64,000 bases of DNA from Streptomyces sp. PKU-EA00015 (GTDB taxonomy: Bacteria; Actinomycetota; Actinomycetes; Streptomycetales; Streptomycetaceae), in the NCBI RefSeq assembly GCF_013387495.1, contig NZ_JABZEE010000037.1, positions 1 to 64,000 on the forward strand, written 5' to 3'. The notes below the pieces were generated by a model. That model worked only from the letters and a program-made list of their open reading frames with translations, made no database searches and was not told the DNA's origin. Shown here one piece after another: positions 50,341 through 60,078 of this stretch. Each line of letters opens with the position of its first letter. Position 1 is the first letter of the stretch. A program made the translations under genes and the position numbers.

Positions 50341-50542
50341 CCCCAGCCCGGCCCGCCGCTACACATGCCGCGAGCCCACCGCGACGTGAGACGCCCGGCG
50401 GCGCCTCAGGAGCCGAGTCCATGATGCACCGTCACATCCCAACTGGCGCTGATGTCTTGAATATCCGATCGCTTGACACGCTCATTTCATTTCCCCCACA
50501 ACTCTCCCTTGACGACCGAGACCACAGGTTGAGGGAGAGACG

Positions 50543-53500
50543 ATGCATGGAAGACGTGCACGGCGCTGGCTGATCGTCAGCAGTGTCGTCGCGCTGGCCG
50601 CCACCGGCGTGCCGCAGCCGGCTTTCGCCGCACCACCCCCGGGCGACGGGCCGGGGCTCGTCGAGGGGTTCAGGAACTTCCTCGGCCTGGACGAGGACGA
50701 CACCGAGGCCGCCGAGCCGCCGGCACTTCCGGACACGGGTGTGCCGCGCAATGATCACCTGCCCAAGGGCAGGAACGCGGCGCCCGCGAAGCGGATCAAG
50801 GAACTCGAGGACCGGCGCACCGCCAACGCCCGCTACTGGCAGCTCTCCGACGGCCGGGTCCAGTCCGAGGTCTCCGCCGTCCCCACGCACTACCGGGCCG
50901 GCGAGGACTGGAAGGCCGTCGACACGGCCGTCAGGGCCGCGGACCGCAAGGGCTTCACGCACGCCAACACCACCAACGTCGCCCGGACCTACTTCGGTGA
51001 ACGTCCCGGCGAACTCGTCCGGTTCGAGCTCGACAAGGGGCACTGGGTCGCCATCGGCGTCAAGGGCGCGGCCGCCGGCCGGCTCACCCCCGAGGTCGAC
51101 GGGTCCACCGTCACCTACAAGGACGCCCTGGGCCGCGGCACCGACCTCGCCTACACCGTCGGCAACGGCACCGTGAAGGAGGGCATCGTCCTCGGCGGCG
51201 CCCCCTTGGAGGCGCCCGCCTACGAGTTCACCCTCACCACCCACGGCCTGACCGCCGAGCGGCGGGGGAACGGCTCCATCGCCCTCCACAGCGAGAGCTC
51301 CGGCCCCGCACGGCCCGAACTGGTCATCCCCGCGCCCTTCATGACGGACGCGAAGAAGGACCCGCAGGCCGCCTACGGAACAGCGAGCAGCGACCGCGTC
51401 GAGCAGAGGCTCACCGGCGGCGACGGTTCCTACACCCTCACCCTGCGACCCGACGCGGCGTGGCTGAAGGCCCCGGAACGGCGCTATCCGGTGGTGGTCG
51501 ACCCCACGATCTCCATCGCGCCGACCTCCACCCAGTCCCAGGACGTCATGATCTCCTCGGACGGGCCGGCGTCGAACTACGACGGGAACTGGCGGCTGTC
51601 CGTCGGCAACACCAGCACCGGCTCCTCGCGGGCCCTGCTGAAGTTCCCGCTCGGCGCGGTCCCGGCCGGTACGCAGCTGGACTCCGCGGACCTCAAGCTC
51701 TACTACGACCAGACCCACACCACGGGTGACACCGAGGTCCAGCTGGAGGCGCACCGCGCCACCGCCGCCTGGGACGAGACCACCGCCACCTGGAACAACG
51801 CCTCCGGCATCACCGGAGAGCTGTCCGGCACCTCCGTCCTGGTCGACGACGGCGACGCGGGCACCACGGCGGCCAAGGGCGCATGGCCAGCCTCCGGGAA
51901 CACCGCGTACACCCAGTACGCGGTCAACAAGGACTACCTCTACAACAAGGACGCGGTCGCCGGCGACACCTACACCTGGCAGCCGAACCTCCCCGAGGAC
52001 GGCGACTACCAGGTCGAGGCGCACTACGTGCCGGCGTCCGACCGCGCCACGAACGCCCCGTACACCGTCACCTACAACGGCGGCGCCAAGACCTACGCGG
52101 TCGACCAGCGCGCCGGCAGCGGCGGCAGGTGGACGACGCTCGGCACCCACCCGTTCAAGGCGGGCACCGCCGGCAAGGTCGTCCTCGGCGACGGCCCCGC
52201 CTCCACGTCCACCGCCGTCCTCGCCGACGCGCTGCGCTTCACCAAGGGCGGCGTGGTCACCAAGAAGCCGGGCACCTCGAACACCTGGCACTCCTTCAGC
52301 GTGACCAAGACCGTCCAGTCCTGGATCAACGGCACGAACGCCAACCACGGCTTCGTCGTCAAGGCCGGTGACGAGAGCGCGAACGGGCCCAGGGGCGGAC
52401 CGCGTTACGAGGCGGCGGAGTACGCCTACAAGGGCGAGGTCGCCAACTATCCCAAGCTCGTGCTGACCTGGGGCCGCCCGGGCGTCACCCTCGACGCGCC
52501 CGAGGTCATCCGGGCCACCGGCGCCGAGCTGAAGTGGTCCGCCTACCAGGACCAGGACCCGGTCGCCGCCGGCGACGACATCGTCGAGTACCAGGTCCAC
52601 CGCAGCGTCTTCCAGACGTTCAAGCCGTCGTCCCAGACGCTCGTCGCACCGGTCCCCGCCGGCACGACCACGTTCGCCGACACCACGGCGACCCCGACCC
52701 CCGCCGACTCGGCCGACTCCTTCGGCAACGTCTTCTACTACATGGTCGCGGTGAAGACCCGGGACGGCGAGATCATCCCGGCGCCCACCCAGATCGTCCG
52801 CCTCCCCAAGGCGGGCCGCACCACCGTGGTCCTCCAGGGCAGCGCGGCGGACACCACCCTGTCCTCCGCTCAGGCCACCACCGGGCACGACACCGTCGCG
52901 GACGGCGGCATCGCCCACCCGTGGCTGTCCGTCGGCAACAACTCCGGCACCTACGGCAAGACGCGTGCACTGCTGAAGTTCCCGGCGCTCAGCCAGGTGC
53001 CCACCACCTCGCGCGTACTGGAGGCCCAGCTCGACCTGTGGGGCACCACGACCACGACCGGCAGCGCCGGTGCCGTGTACGAACTCCACGGCCTGAACCG
53101 GGACTTCGACGAGAGCACGGCCTCCTGGAACAACGCGACGGCCACCACACCGTGGACCGCACCGGGCGGTGACATCGACACGGCCGTCGCCGACACCATC
53201 TCCACCGTCACCAACGACCCGGCCCGCCAGTCCTGGTACGTGACCTCGCTCGCCCAGTCCTGGGTCACCACCCCGGCCGCCAACAAGGGCGTCGCCGTCA
53301 AGCTCAAGGACGAGTCCACGGCCGGCCCGCAGGAGCGGACGATCTTCCTCTCCTCGGAGGCGGAGGAACCGCAGCTGCGCCCGCAGCTCGTGGTCACCTA
53401 CATCGACAAGTCGACCGACTCGACGTACTTCGCCCCGGACACCCCGGCGCGGATGATCCCCGGCGACGAGTACACCGTCGACGTCACGCTCACCAACACC

Positions 53501-56500
53501 ACCACCGGCACCTGGAAGGCCGCCGACCAGGTGCTCTCCTACACCTGGTCCCTGCCCGACGGCACCGACGCAACCACGGGCGGCAACCAGCTCCGGACGG
53601 CTCTGCCCGAGGACGTCCTTCCCGGCGAGACGATCACCGTCAAGGCCGCCCTGAAGGCCCCGATCAACTCGGACTCCGGCAACAAGCGCCTGGAGTACGT
53701 GCTCAAATGGGACCTGCTGAACCAGGCGGCGGGCACCTGGCTGTCGGCCACCGAGTCCATCCCCGCCCTCACGCAGAACGTACGCGTGGAGGACCCGACC
53801 TCCGACCAGCTGGGCCTGGAGAAGTTCTACGCCTACACGGGCAAGAACACCGGCGCCGGCTCGTCGCTGATGAACAACCTGTACGCGGGCAACACGGTCT
53901 GGCAGTACAACGCCTTCACCAACCCCGGCCGCGGCCTCGCCACCTTCGCGCGCTTCGCGTACAACAGCCAGGACACCTCCGACACGGTCCTCGGCCACGG
54001 CTGGTCCGCACAGGCGGCGATGCCGCTGCGGCTCGGCGCGGCCCTCGACTTCCACCCCAACCCGGACCCGCGTGAGGTGACGCTGCCCGACGGCGACGGC
54101 ACCGCGCACATCTTCCGCAAGCAGGACGACGGGACGTGGAAGGCCCCGGCCGGTGTGCACTACCTGCTCCGGCAGGGAGCCGGTGCCGACTGCACCCCGA
54201 ACAAGGACGGCGACCCGCAGGCCTGGTCCCTCACGCGCCCGGACCGCACCCAGTTCTTCTTCGACTGCGACGGCTACCTGACGTCCGTCACGGACAAGAA
54301 CGGCAACACGCAGACCTACACCTACGAAGAGCGCAAGTCCAACAACAAGCCGGTGAAGTTCCTCCGGTACATCACCGACCCGGCCGGCCGGCAGACGCTC
54401 ACCGTCGACTACTGGACGAAGGCCGACACCAGCAGCCCGAAGATCATCGACCACGTCAGGTCGATGTCCGACGTCTCCGGGCGCAAGCTGACCTTCGACT
54501 ACTCCGACAAGGGGCTGCTCACCAAGCTCACCGACGGCGCGGGCTCGGCCCAGCCGAAGGTGTTCGTCTTCGAGTACGACGCGACCCAGGGCAACAAGAA
54601 CGTCAAGCTCGTCAAGGTCACCGATCCCCGCGGCAACGCCACCTCGCTCGACTACTACTACCCGAACGAGGGCGACGACCCGAAGTTCCACTGGAACACG
54701 CAGACCATCACCGACCGCCTCGGCGGCACCACCGGATTCGTCTACACCGATCCGGACGGCACGGCGGGCTCGTTCATCGAGACCAAGGTGACGGACGCCG
54801 AGAACCACACCACGACCCAGTCGATCGACGGCTACGGACGCGTCAACAGCATCACCAACGCCAAGGCGGAGACGACGAAGTTCGCGTGGGACGCGGACAA
54901 CAACGTCACACGTCTCGAAGAGGCCAACGGAGCCGTCACCACCTGGTCCTACGACCCGAAGACCGGCTATCCGCTGGAGCACAAGGACGCCGAGGCCAAC
55001 AAGAACGGCACCGCCGGCCGCACCTTCGTCTACGCGACCGGCCTCGACGGTCACATCGCCGACCTGTTCCAGAAGAAGTCACCCGAGGGCCGCACCTGGC
55101 AGTTCGGGTACGACGCGCTCGGCAACCTGACGTCGACGACCGACCCCAAGGGCGTCGCCACGCCCACGGCCGGCGACTACACCTCCACGTCCCAGTACGA
55201 CGCGTACGGACAGGTGACCAGGTCGACCGACGCCAACGGGCACGCCACCGTCTACAGCGGTTTCGGTCCCACCGGCTACCCGTCGACGATCACCGACCCG
55301 CTGACCAACCCGTCGACGTTCGCGTACGACGCGCGCGGCAACGTGCTCAAGGTGATCAACGCCAAGGGCGCGCAGGTCACCCAGAGCTACGACACCTTCG
55401 GCAGGCCGCTCGAGAAGAAGGAGCCCAAGGACCAGGCCGCCGGCGTGTTCATCACGACTCCGGCGCCCGTCTACGACGCCAACGACAACATCACCCGGGC
55501 GACCGGGCCGAACGGCACGGCCACCACGTCCGTCTTCGACGCGGCGGACCAGCTGACCGAGGCGACGGCGCCGGGCGACCTGGCCACGGATCCGGTCCGC
55601 AGAACCACCACGACCTACGACAAGGTCGGCAACGTCATCACGGTCACCGACCCGAAGGGCAACGCGACCGCGACCGCGGGCGACTACACCACCACGACCG
55701 CGTACGACGCGATCTACCAGCCGGTCCGGGTCACCGACGCGGCGGGCGGCACGGTCACGTCGGAGTACGACAAGGTCGGCAACCTGACCAAGCTGGTCGA
55801 CCCGCGGAAGAACGCGACCGCGGACACGAGCGACTACACCAGCCTGTTCGCGTACGACCTGAACCACCGCGTGGTGAAGACGACCGACGCCATCGGGAAG
55901 TTCACCACGGCCCGCTACGACAAGGACGGCCTCACCGTCGGCCAGACCGACGCCGAGGGCAACGAGACGCTCGCCGTGTACGACGAGCGCGGCGCCCTGG
56001 TCGAGTCCAGGCTGCCGGTCAGCAAGGACGGATCGGGGACCGTCTCGTACCGCACAACCAGGTACGAGTACGACCAGGTCGGCAACCGGACCAAGACGAT
56101 CACCCCGCGCGGTGTCGCCACCACCGACGACGCGACGGACCACACCTCCGAGACCGTCTACGACGAGCTGAACCGGGTGAAGGAGGAGCGCTCGCCCTTC
56201 GACAAGGACGACGCCCGGTACAACACCCCCGACTCGACGTTCTACTTCTACGACACCGTCGGCAACCTCAGCTCCGTGTCGGCACCGCCGTCGGACGGCC
56301 AGACGGTCCGCAACGTCACCGAGTACAGCTACTACGACAACGGCTGGACCAGGACGGCGAAGGACCCGTGGGACATCACCACGTCCTACGACTACAACGA
56401 GCTCGGCCAGCAGACCAGGAACACCCTCACCTCCGCGGGCGGTTCCCAGCAGCGCACCATGACCTGGGACTACTACCCGTCGGGCAACCAGAAGGCGCGG

Positions 56501-59500
56501 TCCGACGACGGCGTCCCCGTCGGCAGGCACGTCGTGCTCGTCGACAGCTCCGACTTCAACAACACGGCGACCCAGGGCAACTGGAGCCGCACCCAGGCGG
56601 AGCAGCAGTACGGGTACGACACCTACTCCCACCCGGCCGGCACCGGCGCCGACCGGTTCAACTGGCAGCTCAACATCCCGCAGAACGGCACCTACGAGGT
56701 CTTCGTACGGCACCCCAAGGTGACCGGCGCCGCGAGCGACGCCAGGTTCACGGTCGACCACAACGGCGGCAGCACCACCAGGACCGTCGACCAGACCCGT
56801 GACACCGGCACCTGGATCTCACTGGGCAGCTACTCCTTCGTCGAGGACGGCCCGCAGAAGGTCAGCCTGTCCGACCAGGCGAACGGCACGGTCCTCGCCG
56901 ACAGTGTGAAGCTCGTCCGGTCCAACGCGGGCGAGAGCGACAACGAGAAGAAGGACTTCACCTACGCCTACGACGCCAACGGATTCATGGTGGAGGTGAA
57001 GGACAACTCGCCGGGCGCGAAGATCGACACCTACAAGATCGCGTACGACGGTCTCAACCGGATCGCCAAGGTCGAGGAGCTGGCCACCGGCACGGTGAAG
57101 AACACCACCGCCCTCACCTACGACGAGAACGGCAACCCGCTCACCTCGACCCACGACCTGACGTGGTCGAAGATCGACTACGACACCAGGGGCCTGGTCT
57201 CCAAGGTCACCAACGCCGATTCGCCGACCGCCGGCAATCAGCAGATCACCACGATGACCTACACCGCCCGCGGGCAGCTGCTGAAGCAGACCAAGCCCAA
57301 CGGCAACACGCTCGACCTGACCTACTACCTCGACGGTTCGGTCAAGCAGTCCGTCGAGAAGAAGTCCGGCGGCACGGTCGTCGCCCAGCACGACCTCGAG
57401 TACTCGCCCAACGGGCACCGCTCCAAGGACGTCCTCAAGCTGATGAACGCCGACGACAACGCGGCGTACATCAACAACACCTACACCTTCGACTACGACC
57501 CCCAGGACCGCATCGCCCAGGTCACCAAGGCCGGTGACAGCCCCGGCACCGAGAAGTACACCTACGACCGCAACAGCAACGTCGTCGAGCAGACGGTCAG
57601 CGACCTCACCACGACCCACCGCTACGACCGCAACCGGCTGCTGTCCTCGTCCGCCGGCGGGGTGACCTCCACCTACAACTACGACCCGCTGGGCCGGCTC
57701 GACACGGTCAGCACCGGCGGCGAGACCACACAGAAGAACTACTACGACGGCTTCGACCGCACGGTGAAGACCCGTGCCGGCACCGGCGCCGCCGCGGTGA
57801 CGACCGCGTACGTCTTCGACCCGTTCGACCGGACCGTCTCCCAGACGACCTCCGGCGCGGAGTCGAAGACCACGGCGTTCACCTACCTCGGCATGGACAA
57901 CCAGGTCCTGCGCGAGGAGCTGAACGGCAAGCCCGACACGGACTACCAGTACCTGGCGGGCGGCCAGCGTGCCACCCAGATCAAGCACAAGGACGGCGGC
58001 ACGAAGGAGTACTCCCACTACGTCACGAGCCCCCGCGGGGACGTCGAGGCCATCACGAAGGAGGACGGCAACACCCGCGCCACGTACGGCTACACCGCGT
58101 ACGGTTCGGACGACACGTCGCAGATGACCGGAGCGGACAAGCCGGACACCGCCGACCCCGACAAGGACGCGTACAACGCCTTCCGCTTCAACTCCTCCCG
58201 CTGGGACAAGGCGTCGGGCACGTACGACATGGGCTTCCGCAACTACGATCCGGGGCTGAACCGCTTCCTGACCCGCGACTCGTACGGCGGCGCCCTGGCC
58301 GACATGGCCCTGGCCACCGACCCGTTCACCGGCAACAGGTACGCCTTCGCCGGCGGCAACCCGATCAGCTTCGTCGAACTCGACGGACACCTCTTCGGGC
58401 TCTCGCTCTCCGACATCGGGCACGCCGCACTCGACGTGGTCGGCCTGATCCCGGTCGTGGGTGAAGTCGCGGACGTCGCCAACGGCATCTGGTACGCGGC
58501 CGAGGGCAACTACGTCGACGCCGCGCTGTCCCTGAGCTCGGCGATCCCGCTGGTGGGCTACGGCGCCAGCGCGGTCAAGGCGGGCAAGTACGCCGCCAAG
58601 GGCGCCGAAGCGCTCGACACCGCCAACGACGTCCGCAAGACCGAGGACAAGGTCGACGACGTGGCCGACGCCGCGACGCCGCCGAAGCCCAAGGCCGACG
58701 AACCCGAGGCACCGGCGAAGCCCAAGGACGAGCCGGAACCGGCCACCTGCCCGAACAGCTTCGTGCCCGGCACCAAGGTCGTCCTCGCGGACGGCAGTCT
58801 CAAGGACATCGAGGCGCTGAACGTCGGCGACCAGGTGGTGGCCACCGACCCCGAGACCGGGGACACCCGGCCCCGTACGGTCACCGACACCCGTGACCAC
58901 AGGAGTGGAAAGGACCTCGTCACCCTCACCGTCGACCCCGACGGCGAGCAGGGCGCCGCCAAGTCGGGCAAGATCACGTCGACCGCGTCGCACCTGTTCT
59001 GGCTGCCGGACTACGGCACCTGGGACGAGGCGGCCGACCTCGAGTCCGGAATGTGGCTGCAGACCGCGTCCGGTACCTGGGTGCAGATCACCGCGGTCGA
59101 CACCTCCCACCGCACGGAACGCGTCCACAACCTCACCGTCGAGGGCGTCCACACGTACTACGTGGTGGCCGGTGGCACGTCCGTCCTGGTCCACAACTGC
59201 GGACCCGACGCCGAGGACGTGGCCAACTGGGTCGACGAGGGCGGCGATCTGCGCGCGACGCCCCCGAGGCCCGGCATGCCGCCGAACGCCTACAACTACC
59301 AGTCCGGCGTGGCCGGTGGCCGCTCCAACCCGGCGACGGGACGCGGCATGGCACCGCAGCTGGAGATGCCGGGAGCCGACGGCATGCCGGTGACGGCGAA
59401 GTTCGACGGTGTCAACGGCAACGAGATCATCGACCGGAAGCTGAATCCCCGATTCACCGAGAAGGCGGTGGACCAGGCCCGCCGCCAGGCGGCCACCGCC

Positions 59501-59617
59501 GTCTACAACGGCCTGCAGGCCGTATGGGAGTTGCCCACCGCCGACGCGGTGGCGGCCGCGAACCGGTTCATGACCTACGCTGGCATCACCACCATCACCG
59601 TCCGAATGGCTCCCTAG
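50543..59617 (+). CDS. Secreted RHS polymorphic toxin with HINT domain and C-terminal nuclease
   Basis: This 3024-residue protein has a signal peptide (residues 1-29, cleavage near AFA), then a DNRLRE domain (about 323-648) with a golvesin-like domain inside it (about 465-566), a second DNRLRE domain (about 761-954), YD/RHS repeats (about 1090-2590) interrupted by a second golvesin-like domain (about 1990-2130), and the RHS core end FRNYDPGLNRFLTRDSYGG. A pretoxin segment (GLIPVVGEVADVANG, about 2630) is followed by a HINT domain starting CPNSFVPGTKV (Cys2736) and ending LVHNC (His-Asn-Cys at 2884-2886). The last 138 residues contain KFDG (Asp2955) and EIIDRK (Asp2964, Lys2966), a PD-(D/E)xK-like nuclease pattern. 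GAGGGAGAG precedes the ATG. Confidence 0.92.
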   Translation: MHGRRARRWLIVSSVVALAATGVPQPAFAAPPPGDGPGLVEGFRNFLGLDEDDTEAAEPPALPDTGVPRNDHLPKGRNAAPAKRIKELEDRRTANARYWQLSDGRVQSEVSAVPTHYRAGEDWKAVDTAVRAADRKGFTHANTTNVARTYFGERPGELVRFELDKGHWVAIGVKGAAAGRLTPEVDGSTVTYKDALGRGTDLAYTVGNGTVKEGIVLGGAPLEAPAYEFTLTTHGLTAERRGNGSIALHSESSGPARPELVIPAPFMTDAKKDPQAAYGTASSDRVEQRLTGGDGSYTLTLRPDAAWLKAPERRYPVVVDPTISIAPTSTQSQDVMISSDGPASNYDGNWRLSVGNTSTGSSRALLKFPLGAVPAGTQLDSADLKLYYDQTHTTGDTEVQLEAHRATAAWDETTATWNNASGITGELSGTSVLVDDGDAGTTAAKGAWPASGNTAYTQYAVNKDYLYNKDAVAGDTYTWQPNLPEDGDYQVEAHYVPASDRATNAPYTVTYNGGAKTYAVDQRAGSGGRWTTLGTHPFKAGTAGKVVLGDGPASTSTAVLADALRFTKGGVVTKKPGTSNTWHSFSVTKTVQSWINGTNANHGFVVKAGDESANGPRGGPRYEAAEYAYKGEVANYPKLVLTWGRPGVTLDAPEVIRATGAELKWSAYQDQDPVAAGDDIVEYQVHRSVFQTFKPSSQTLVAPVPAGTTTFADTTATPTPADSADSFGNVFYYMVAVKTRDGEIIPAPTQIVRLPKAGRTTVVLQGSAADTTLSSAQATTGHDTVADGGIAHPWLSVGNNSGTYGKTRALLKFPALSQVPTTSRVLEAQLDLWGTTTTTGSAGAVYELHGLNRDFDESTASWNNATATTPWTAPGGDIDTAVADTISTVTNDPARQSWYVTSLAQSWVTTPAANKGVAVKLKDESTAGPQERTIFLSSEAEEPQLRPQLVVTYIDKSTDSTYFAPDTPARMIPGDEYTVDVTLTNTTTGTWKAADQVLSYTWSLPDGTDATTGGNQLRTALPEDVLPGETITVKAALKAPINSDSGNKRLEYVLKWDLLNQAAGTWLSATESIPALTQNVRVEDPTSDQLGLEKFYAYTGKNTGAGSSLMNNLYAGNTVWQYNAFTNPGRGLATFARFAYNSQDTSDTVLGHGWSAQAAMPLRLGAALDFHPNPDPREVTLPDGDGTAHIFRKQDDGTWKAPAGVHYLLRQGAGADCTPNKDGDPQAWSLTRPDRTQFFFDCDGYLTSVTDKNGNTQTYTYEERKSNNKPVKFLRYITDPAGRQTLTVDYWTKADTSSPKIIDHVRSMSDVSGRKLTFDYSDKGLLTKLTDGAGSAQPKVFVFEYDATQGNKNVKLVKVTDPRGNATSLDYYYPNEGDDPKFHWNTQTITDRLGGTTGFVYTDPDGTAGSFIETKVTDAENHTTTQSIDGYGRVNSITNAKAETTKFAWDADNNVTRLEEANGAVTTWSYDPKTGYPLEHKDAEANKNGTAGRTFVYATGLDGHIADLFQKKSPEGRTWQFGYDALGNLTSTTDPKGVATPTAGDYTSTSQYDAYGQVTRSTDANGHATVYSGFGPTGYPSTITDPLTNPSTFAYDARGNVLKVINAKGAQVTQSYDTFGRPLEKKEPKDQAAGVFITTPAPVYDANDNITRATGPNGTATTSVFDAADQLTEATAPGDLATDPVRRTTTTYDKVGNVITVTDPKGNATATAGDYTTTTAYDAIYQPVRVTDAAGGTVTSEYDKVGNLTKLVDPRKNATADTSDYTSLFAYDLNHRVVKTTDAIGKFTTARYDKDGLTVGQTDAEGNETLAVYDERGALVESRLPVSKDGSGTVSYRTTRYEYDQVGNRTKTITPRGVATTDDATDHTSETVYDELNRVKEERSPFDKDDARYNTPDSTFYFYDTVGNLSSVSAPPSDGQTVRNVTEYSYYDNGWTRTAKDPWDITTSYDYNELGQQTRNTLTSAGGSQQRTMTWDYYPSGNQKARSDDGVPVGRHVVLVDSSDFNNTATQGNWSRTQAEQQYGYDTYSHPAGTGADRFNWQLNIPQNGTYEVFVRHPKVTGAASDARFTVDHNGGSTTRTVDQTRDTGTWISLGSYSFVEDGPQKVSLSDQANGTVLADSVKLVRSNAGESDNEKKDFTYAYDANGFMVEVKDNSPGAKIDTYKIAYDGLNRIAKVEELATGTVKNTTALTYDENGNPLTSTHDLTWSKIDYDTRGLVSKVTNADSPTAGNQQITTMTYTARGQLLKQTKPNGNTLDLTYYLDGSVKQSVEKKSGGTVVAQHDLEYSPNGHRSKDVLKLMNADDNAAYINNTYTFDYDPQDRIAQVTKAGDSPGTEKYTYDRNSNVVEQTVSDLTTTHRYDRNRLLSSSAGGVTSTYNYDPLGRLDTVSTGGETTQKNYYDGFDRTVKTRAGTGAAAVTTAYVFDPFDRTVSQTTSGAESKTTAFTYLGMDNQVLREELNGKPDTDYQYLAGGQRATQIKHKDGGTKEYSHYVTSPRGDVEAITKEDGNTRATYGYTAYGSDDTSQMTGADKPDTADPDKDAYNAFRFNSSRWDKASGTYDMGFRNYDPGLNRFLTRDSYGGALADMALATDPFTGNRYAFAGGNPISFVELDGHLFGLSLSDIGHAALDVVGLIPVVGEVADVANGIWYAAEGNYVDAALSLSSAIPLVGYGASAVKAGKYAAKGAEALDTANDVRKTEDKVDDVADAATPPKPKADEPEAPAKPKDEPEPATCPNSFVPGTKVVLADGSLKDIEALNVGDQVVATDPETGDTRPRTVTDTRDHRSGKDLVTLTVDPDGEQGAAKSGKITSTASHLFWLPDYGTWDEAADLESGMWLQTASGTWVQITAVDTSHRTERVHNLTVEGVHTYYVVAGGTSVLVHNCGPDAEDVANWVDEGGDLRATPPRPGMPPNAYNYQSGVAGGRSNPATGRGMAPQLEMPGADGMPVTAKFDGVNGNEIIDRKLNPRFTEKAVDQARRQAATAVYNGLQAVWELPTADAVAAANRFMTYAGITTITVRMAP

Positions 59618-59884
59618 GTGAATCCGGAACCTCTTGTGAACGCGATCATCACCGCGATGATGCTGATGGAGCATTGCGGACCGGACGAGATCGACCCCGA
59701 CACGGCGGTGCGCGGCCTGGAGAACATGGGCTACGAACTGCTCCAGCTGACGGGTGACGACCGAGCCGAGTTCCTGGCGCTCCTGGAGAGGATGGCGGCG
59801 GCGGCGGACGATCCGCACACCGCGGCGTTCATCCGCTCGGTTCCCTTCGGCATCGGGATGACCGAAGAGCCCGGCACCACCTGA
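59618..59884 (+). CDS. Probable immunity protein for the RHS toxin
   Basis: A GTG directly abuts the toxin's TAG stop and encodes 88 residues that are acidic and mostly helical (IITAMMLMEHCGPDEIDPDTA, split; ENMGYELLQLTGDDRAEFLALL; MAAAADDPHTAAFIRS). I recognise no family. Position immediately behind a polymorphic toxin, small size and acidity are what is expected of a cytosolic immunity protein that neutralises the nuclease domain. A strong terminator follows after 18 nt, so the toxin and this gene form a unit. Confidence 0.75.
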   Translation: MNPEPLVNAIITAMMLMEHCGPDEIDPDTAVRGLENMGYELLQLTGDDRAEFLALLERMAAAADDPHTAAFIRSVPFGIGMTEEPGTT

Positions 59885-59902
59885 CGGATGTCCGTCGGAC
59901 AC

Positions 59903-59936
59903 GTGCGCCCGGCCGGGGTACCCCGGCCGGGCGCAC
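59903..59936 (+). terminator. Strong terminator after the toxin-immunity unit
   Basis: A perfect 16-bp palindrome, 59903-59918 with 59921-59936 around TA, is one of the strongest hairpins in the window. There is no T-run. It separates the immunity gene from the phosphatase gene. Confidence 0.85.
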
Positions 59937-60078
59937 TGCTGTGGGTGCCGCCACCATCCGCCGGCCGCTCGGGCCGTGCGGCGGACATCGCGCCTTTCGA
60001 CTGCGTCGCTGCCCGGCCCGCGGCCCTGTCGCTGATGTGATGGCGTGCGTACGAGCGGCGCTTGCACGGAGGTGGCCT

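Noticed and set aside
50473..50478. TTGACA as -35 box of the RHS gene
   Set aside because: A good -35 match, but no acceptable -10 hexamer at 16-19 nt spacing; not listed as a promoter.
50432..55054. A 1540-codon open frame on the minus strand opposite the RHS gene, and further long antisense frames to 60124
   Set aside because: It is a shadow of the biased third codon positions of the RHS gene: composition is Val/Gly/Arg-rich without domains, and the plus strand has unmistakable RHS domains.
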